64,000 nt of DNA from Meconema thalassinum (lineage: Eukaryota > Arthropoda > Insecta > Orthoptera > Tettigoniidae): positions 1,212,200,609-1,212,264,608 of the forward strand of contig OX336388.2 of assembly GCA_946902985.2 (NCBI GenBank), read 5' to 3'. Positions 58,130 through 64,000 of this stretch are shown piece after piece (the first letter of the stretch is position 1; every line of letters begins with the position of its first letter). Under the pieces are notes generated by a model. That model was not told the DNA's origin, made no database searches, and was given only the letters and a program-made list of their open reading frames with translations. A program made the translations under genes and the position numbers.

Positions 58130-59580
58130 GGAACAGCTTATATCCTCCTAAGTGTATAGGTATAGATATCATTCTTTGTCCTTATCAAGGAGTATAACTT
58201 AATGATCTTGCAATTCACGATAAGTGCAGCACCCTATATAAGACTCCCGTTTACTAAGTTTCGTTGTAATTCCTCTTTTGCATCCAGAGGAATTGATTGG
58301 AAAATTTAAAAAAGTACGCCCATCCTCCATCTTGAATGTATGGAACCGTTCATCTTGTGCTTTCAGTAGAGAAAGGCTTGTATGTGAGATTTGCTACCGT
58401 TTTTCATTGTAATTGTAATAAATAGTGGATCGTCGATAGCAATGCCTTACATATTTAAGATGGTCCATATACGGTTCTACTTTAATGCTAATTAAAGATA
58501 TTGCATCTCTAAAATATATAAAGTTATGTGTTTGAATATTTTATAATTTCAATATGGCCACTGAATGCTATATTCAGTATGATGAATTTATCACTAAAGC
58601 TACCGACGTCTTTTCTAGCAAGTTCCACCTTAATTGTGCAATACCATTCTGATTAACTAATTTGTATGCATTGATAGTATGCCTAGCCGCCATCTTGAAT
58701 ATGTAGAGTCACTGTTCTTTTGTTTTGGGCATACGGATTGATTTACAATATATATTTTATTCTAGGTTTCGTTATAATAGCTCTAGGATATAGAAAGTTA
58801 TTAATTTAGTTTAAAGTTTTAATATGTCCACTCTGCACTATACAGTATTCAGTGTGATGATCGTTTGATTAACGCACGTGAAAGCTTTCATATGTTACTC
58901 ACCTCTTGGTGTGATGCGTCTTCATCGCCCAATTTCATTTTGTGATGTCCATTTTAATGTTCTAATAGTTCACGCAGCCGCCATCTTGAATGTATGGAGA
59001 GTCTGTTCCTATGCTATAGACATACAAGGCGACTTATATGGCCCAACATTGTCACTAATTTTGTTACTGTATCTCGTGAGTGTTGAGAGTTATATTTTAT
59101 AATTTCGAGATAGTAGCTGCACGTAATATTCCCGCTCATATGGGCATAATGTTCGTAACAGAGGCTCCTTATATAAAACTATCTGAATGCAAAGTTCCGT
59201 TAACAATGATTCATTGGATCGTGAGTTATGGATTATAATGCTCACTTGATTCACACGGTCACCATCTTGATACTTTTTGGCTGATGACGTAGTATTTTTG
59301 TCAATTGACGCCCCATGCATTAAGGTGTGTTTTTCCAAAACATTCGGTAGGGATCCGATGATTCGTTTAGTCATAATTTAATTTTAGCTTTGAAGATTTG
59401 GGTGGCAGCCATTTTGTTGTCGTTAAGATGGGTGGCGTTTTAAAACATGACACTGAGGTATAATTTTCTAATGCAGTCGCTGTACCAAATTTGGTTCAAT
59501 TCGGTTTCGTTGTGTTTGAATTGATAAGGGGGAGTGCGGACACACACACAGTTTTACAAAAATCGAAAGTAGACTAAAAA
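58130..59580 (+). mobile_element. 145-bp modular element, third type (145C)
   Basis: Ends CACACACACAGTTTTACAAAAATCGAAAGTAGACTAAAAA, here described as a CA tract then GAAAGTAGACTAAAAA, as in 145A and 145B. GCCATCTTG-type motifs occur at about 58324, 58686, 58975, 59258 and 59403, spaced by multiples of about 145 bp. The 5' boundary is uncertain. Confidence 0.6.
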
Positions 59581-59870
59581 TACGAATATCCTGCTAGAAC
59601 AGAAATTCTCTAACACAGTGTTTGTGTTCCATTTGAATAAGTAACATAAGTGTATTTTTGAAAATTGATCTTTACTAAACCCCTGTGCCGTAGCAAAGTG
59701 CAGTAAGTCGTGCACCACAACCCCAATAACTACAGAAAGTTCCGAGATTGGAGGTTTGAAATCCATCGCTGACTGCGACTGTACTAATGAGTGAGTATGG
59801 AAGCTACTCGTATTTTTCAGTGTTGCTTGTATAATCAATCAACAGAATTATTCTTAGTTGCCTCTTTAGT

Positions 59871-60278
59871 TGGTTGGTTGGTTCCTCAGTTTAGGGGCTG
59901 CGACGACGTGGGCATGTAGCCCGTGTACATTGGGTGTGTGTAGAATCTGTCTGATAACCGGTGTTAATTCTTATGACTGTATTAGTGTGTGTTATCTGTT
60001 TTCAATTCAAGTAAGGACTGCTAACATTGAATTTTTCTAAGTAGTTCCTACTTTTGCCGCCAAACTCAACCGTCAACGACTACTAGTTCAGAACTGGTTA
60101 CCAGATGCCATCGCAGTCGGCTCCTGGCGACGAACGTCGGAACCTAAGAGCATTTCTCAAATGTTTAACCTAACCTACAATTTAGCTTCACAAAGGTGTA
60201 ATTAGTGGAAGGTTCTTTAACATGCCATAAATCTATGACATGGGACCACCGGCTTTACTTCCCCTCCGAAGGAAAGTT
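59871..60278 (-). mobile_element. S1-family SINE, 5' truncated
   Basis: Minus strand, from TTGGTTCCTCAGTTTAGGGG (3' tail) to TTTACTTCCCCTCCGAAGG. Confidence 0.88.
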
Positions 60279-61079
60279 GCCTTTTTAGTTTTGAAGGATG
60301 TTTTAATACTTCCTTTATGAAAAACTCCAGTTCCAAAATGTATAGGGTACCTTCGTGAGGATACTCAGAAGAGGTAGTTTCTCCTCCCACAGTAGTTCAT
60401 GGATATTATTTCCCTTCGTTCCTACATTCACTCCTAACAAATTCAGAGGGGCTGATGACCTCGTAGTTCCGCCCCTTAAAACAACAATAACTAACTAACT
60501 AACTAACAAATGCAAGGATTGTTCTTAACTCCTTTCCAATAGTAGCTCTACTTACCAGTACAACTTTATGCTTATTATTTCTGGATTCAATAGTGAAAAA
60601 ATACTTCTCTTGCAACGACATGGATATTACCGACTCATTAACTACTTTGACTCAATTATCATGAAATTCGATATTTTGATCACTCGCCTTGCGTGGAGCT
60701 TCTAAGTACTTCATCCCCTTATCCACATTTAAGATGAGTTTCTCTCAGAACACGTAATGGTTGACTTAACAGTGTGGTCTGTGAAGGCTCGAAGAAGTTA
60801 GTTTGTTTTTATAACTTTGCTCGCTCAAGTTAAATTAAAGAAATGGTGTCTAACCGTCGTGTTAATGTTAACTCCAAGCGGTTATTGTTCTCTCCACTCC
60901 AAGTACTAATCCACCTGCAACATGCGTACAGTCTGCCCCCAGCACTCGGGACCTTCCTAGTTCATTGCCATCTATGGACACGTTGTGATAACTGGTACTG
61001 ATATTAGGGCTGAGATGATGTAATGAGTCTCAAATATTAATTTAAAGTTAATGTTATGTACACAAAAATATACTAGCCT
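60279..61079. other. No recognised feature
   Basis: No supported gene. A short GCTGATGACCTCGTAGTTCC block near 60450 recalls old LINE/SINE 3' ends. Confidence 0.35.
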
Positions 61080-62155
61080 TACAGTAGTCGCATATGATGT
61101 GTAATAACATCTGACTTGTTATCCTACTCGTATACTACGAAGCTTGGACATTCTTAAAATGTTAATTTACACTCCATTTTCATACTGGTACTATGATGAA
61201 TGTATAGATTGAATTGGAGATATGCTACTGTCACATTTGTGGCGCAGCGGTCAAGCTGTTTGTCTCTCATCAAGGTAGACCGGGTTTGATTCCCGGTCAA
61301 TACATGTGAGATTTTCGAATCGAAATGCAATGTCCTGTGGTTCGCATTCCACGTAAAAGGGAGGTACCGTGGATCATGATCGTGATATTAACGGACACGC
61401 AAAACTACAAGCTTCCTTCCTTCCTTCCTTCCTTCCTTCCTTTTACATTAATAATTCATAATAACAAAGTGATACACAACGTCGACAGTACTCTCAAATA
61501 CTGTGAGCACATTCCTCAGTAACTATAACATTCATTATTCTCAAGGCTCTCATACAGTTCGTCGTAAACAATCAAAACATGGCTTCCTACAATCATGAAA
61601 TGACCTAGTCTCACATATAATGAAAATACAGCTTTTATTCCTCTCATATAACAACATTCTGTTATGCATTTAATATTTGACTACTCACCCACAGCTTGAC
61701 AATAATGCCGCTTACTTAAATGTCATTTGTCGTCTTTGTCCTACCCCATGTGATATTCAACCTTGATCGTGAAGCTTCATAAACTTCTCAATGACAAATG
61801 AAAGTCGGCGAAACATTTGCCACTGTGCTCGTCAAACCAGTGCCTGCTAAATGCACTGCCTACTGTATTGCCATAACATTCTCGCGCTACAGAGCACACA
61901 CTGCCTTGTTTCTAATACACACATTTTCAATTGTACATCCAGCTGGCAGTGCGTCTTCACTTCCGTCCGATCCACTTCCGTTCGATCCACTTCCACCCGA
62001 TTCTCTTCCGTCCCAATTTTCTGGCAGTGCGTCTTCACTTCCGTCCGATCCACTTCCGTTCGATCCACTTCCGACCGATTCACTCCCGTCCCCAATTTTC
62101 AAAATCACTCCCACAAAACTATCCAGCAACCGAGCGGAAAGATGTTACACATCAA
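61080..62155 (+). mobile_element. Partial relative of element A, with SINE insertion
   Basis: Starts at CTTACAGTAGTCGCATATGA (as at 2791) and ends with AATCACTCCCACAAAACTAT...ATGTTACACATCAAAAA (as at 3900-3953). It includes the CCACTTCCG minisatellite (61930-62090) and a nested S3 SINE. Neither TIR is retained. Confidence 0.6.
61233..61437 (+). mobile_element. S3-family SINE with CTTC tract
   Basis: Plus-strand copy: GTGGCGCAGCGGTCAAGC (A box), GGGTTTGATTCCCGG (B box), and a 3' (CTTC)n expansion at about 61413-61441 derived from the family's GGAAGGAAGC end. Confidence 0.88.
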
Positions 62156-62614
62156 AAAGAACAGAGTAAAACATTATGAACACAGCAAGTGAGACAATCA
62201 AATCGCGTGTATCAGAGAATATCTGCCACCAAGCTCATAGCGTGCAGATTATGGCGGACGCGTAACCATCCTAAGAGATTAGACCCTCAGTCACATTACC
62301 TTGATTTCAGGCCGTGGGGTGCTACTTATCATGCCATACAAGGAATCAATTGTCCTCACGGGACTTAACGCACCCAGTTACAGCCTTCAAATCAGATATG
62401 AAATATCGGGGATCCAACCTGGTGCCTTTTAGGGGAGAGGCAAGCGTGCTACCCTTACACCACGGGGCCACCAAGAACAGGGTGAAGGAAACCTTAAGTG
62501 TCTGTACATTGATCTAATATTCTGATACCTAACGTTTTCAGACGAAATTATAATCACCTGAAATGTTTATTAATAGTAAGGTATTGGTGGAGATCAATTG
62601 GCTGATTTGTCAAA
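62156..62614. other. No recognised feature
   Basis: No supported gene. Confidence 0.35.
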
Positions 62615-62806
62615 AGGAGAAAACTTTTATGTGACCGTTGATCTCGCAATCATGAGCTACGGGATTTCCATTTCACGTGGAATCTGAACCACTGGACGTG
62701 ATATTTCACTTCGAAGATATCACATAGGCTACATTGACTGGGAATCGAGGACAGTCCGCCTTAGTGAGAGGCTAGCACCTTGACTACTGCACCATCACGC
62801 CCCCAG
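62615..62806 (-). mobile_element. S3-family SINE, diverged
   Basis: Minus-strand copy: GAGCTACGGGATTTCC, GGGAATCGAGGACAGTCCG, CTTAGTGAGAGGC, ending CACCATCACGCCCCC. Confidence 0.82.
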
Positions 62807-62826
62807 ATAATACGGTCATTTAAATA

Positions 62827-64000
62827 CACACATCAAAAAAAGTTTTGCATCACCTCGGTTCCCAGATCTCCGGCATATAGACGTTGACTGTGTATATTGT
62901 ATCCAAGATACAGTCCCTTTGACTGTTCATAGATGTCACTAAAACTGCTCAAAGATGTAAACAACCATGCATGAGCAGGGCCTATTAGACGGAGGGGGTA
63001 CGACAGCCGATCAGTTCCAGTCATTCCACCAGGACGAAGGTACGCTGCTCATGTTGTCTGTAGTTCTACCATGCCTAGAAGGTCAATACCGCAGTTCGAT
63101 CGCGTCCGCATTGTTACTTTGTGTCAAGAAGGGCTCTCAACAAGGGAAGTTTCCAGGCGTCTCAGAGTGAACCAAAGCGATGTTGTTCGGACATGGAGGA
63201 GGTACAGAGATACAGGAACTGTCGATGACAGGCCTCGCTCAGGCCGACCAAGGGCTACTACTGTAGTGGATGACCGCTACTTACGGATTGCCGCTCGGAG
63301 GAACCCTGACAGCAATGCCACCATGTTGAATAATGCGTTTCGTTCAGCCACAGGACGTCGTGTTTCAACTCAAACTGTGCGCAATAGGCTGCATGATGCG
63401 CAACTTCACTCCCGACGTCCATGGCGAGGTCCAGCTTTGCAACCCCGACACCATGCAGCGCGGTACAGATGGGCCCAACAACATGCTGAATGGACCCCAC
63501 GGAATTGGCATCACGTTCTCTTCACCGATGAGTGTCGCATATGCCTTCAACCAGACAATCGTCGGAGACGTGTTTGGAGGCACCCTGGTCAGGCTGAACG
63601 TCTTAGACACACTGTCCAGCGAGTGCAGCAAGGTGGTGGTTCCCTGATGTTTTGGGGTGGCATTATGTGGGGCCGACGTACGCCACTGGTGGTCATGGAA
63701 GGCTCCGAAACGGCTTTACGATACCTGAATGACATCCTCCGACCCATAGTGCAACCATATCGGCAGAATATTGGAGAGGCATTTGTCTTCATGGACGACA
63801 ATTCTCGACCTCATCGTGCACATCTTGTGAATGCGTTCCTTCAAGATAACGACATCGCTCGACTACAGTGGCCAGCATGTTCGCCAGACATGAACCCTAT
63901 CGAACATGCCTGGGATATGTTGAAAAGGGCTGTTTATGGACGTCTTGACCCACCAACCACTCTGAGAGATTTACGCCGAATTGTCGTTGAGGAGTGGGAC
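62827..64000 (+). mobile_element. Tc1-like transposon, right end beyond the window
   Basis: Left terminus CACACATCAAAAAAAGTTTT preceded by TA (62825-62826). The transposase frame starts 244 bp inside. The same termini bound the deletion derivative at 11715-12244. Confidence 0.9.
63071..64000 (+). CDS. Tc1-like transposase, C-terminus cut by window end
   Basis: 310 codons open from ATG 63071 to the last base, with no stop or frameshift. It catalyses cut-and-paste transposition at TA targets. N-terminus: paired-like helix-turn-helix (residues about 8-46 RVRIVTLCQEGLSTREVSRR and onward), a GRPR minor-groove motif at 58-61, and a second helix-turn-helix to about 110. Catalytic core: D153 (VLFTDECR), D243 (VFMDDNSRPH), E278 (NPIEHAWD), giving DD34E, plus FWGGIMWGRRTP. 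Tc1 transposases are usually about 340 residues, so only some 30 should be missing. All catalytic residues are present, so the copy may be recent or active. The protein closely resembles the remnant at 11790-12180. Confidence 0.93.
   Translation, partial: MPRRSIPQFDRVRIVTLCQEGLSTREVSRRLRVNQSDVVRTWRRYRDTGTVDDRPRSGRPRATTVVDDRYLRIAARRNPDSNATMLNNAFRSATGRRVSTQTVRNRLHDAQLHSRRPWRGPALQPRHHAARYRWAQQHAEWTPRNWHHVLFTDECRICLQPDNRRRRVWRHPGQAERLRHTVQRVQQGGGSLMFWGGIMWGRRTPLVVMEGSETALRYLNDILRPIVQPYRQNIGEAFVFMDDNSRPHRAHLVNAFLQDNDIARLQWPACSPDMNPIEHAWDMLKRAVYGRLDPPTTLRDLRRIVVEEWD

Noticed and set aside
61798..62192. Overlapping 80-123-codon frames on both strands
   Set aside because: All derive from the CTTCCGTCCGATCCA minisatellite.

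Overview
The window looks like repeat-dense nuclear DNA of an insect, or at least an arthropod, with a large transposon-rich genome. Supporting this are several families of tRNA-derived SINEs with short target-site duplications, Tc1/mariner transposons, decayed LINE reverse-transcriptase ORFs, arrays of the insect telomere-type pentamer CCTAA, and no bacterial gene organisation. I recognise no ordinary host gene. The species cannot be named from the sequence; an orthopteroid insect is only a guess.

Bases 1-35,800 are a mosaic of SINEs (families called S1-S8 here), Tc1/mariner elements and two related non-coding families built from modules of about 145 bp (145A and 145B). Several insertions are nested. 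The clearest case, 29.7-32.4 kb, is four levels deep: a SINE interrupted by a TA-flanked mariner-type element, which is interrupted by a 145B element, which is interrupted by another SINE with a 10-bp target duplication.

Bases 35,790-39,030 hold a decayed LINE split by a second 145B element. That 145B element carries an inverted-repeat insertion with a 13-bp target duplication and two hammerhead-ribozyme-like cores, suggesting a Penelope-like retroelement derivative.

The centrepiece is 39,361-56,720: a 17.36-kb, almost perfect palindrome with arms of 8,774 and 8,547 bp and a 39-bp spacer. It is flanked on both sides by the same 6-bp direct repeat (TGCCTT), so it appears to have inserted as one unit. 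Each arm has subterminal repeats, a 225-bp tandem array (5 copies on the left, 4 on the right), a SINE, an unidentified open frame, a tRNA-Leu(TAA) gene, a gene for a FLYWCH-type zinc-finger protein (intact left, one nonsense change right), CCTAA pentamer arrays and GTGGGAGCA minisatellites. It has no recognisable transposase, polymerase or integrase. Size, 6-bp duplication and AG...CT ends resemble Polinton/Maverick elements, but the gene content does not.

Bases 56.9-64 kb return to the mosaic. The window ends inside a Tc1-like transposon whose transposase frame is open to the edge with its DD34E triad intact; an internally deleted relative with matching termini lies at 11.7-12.2 kb.
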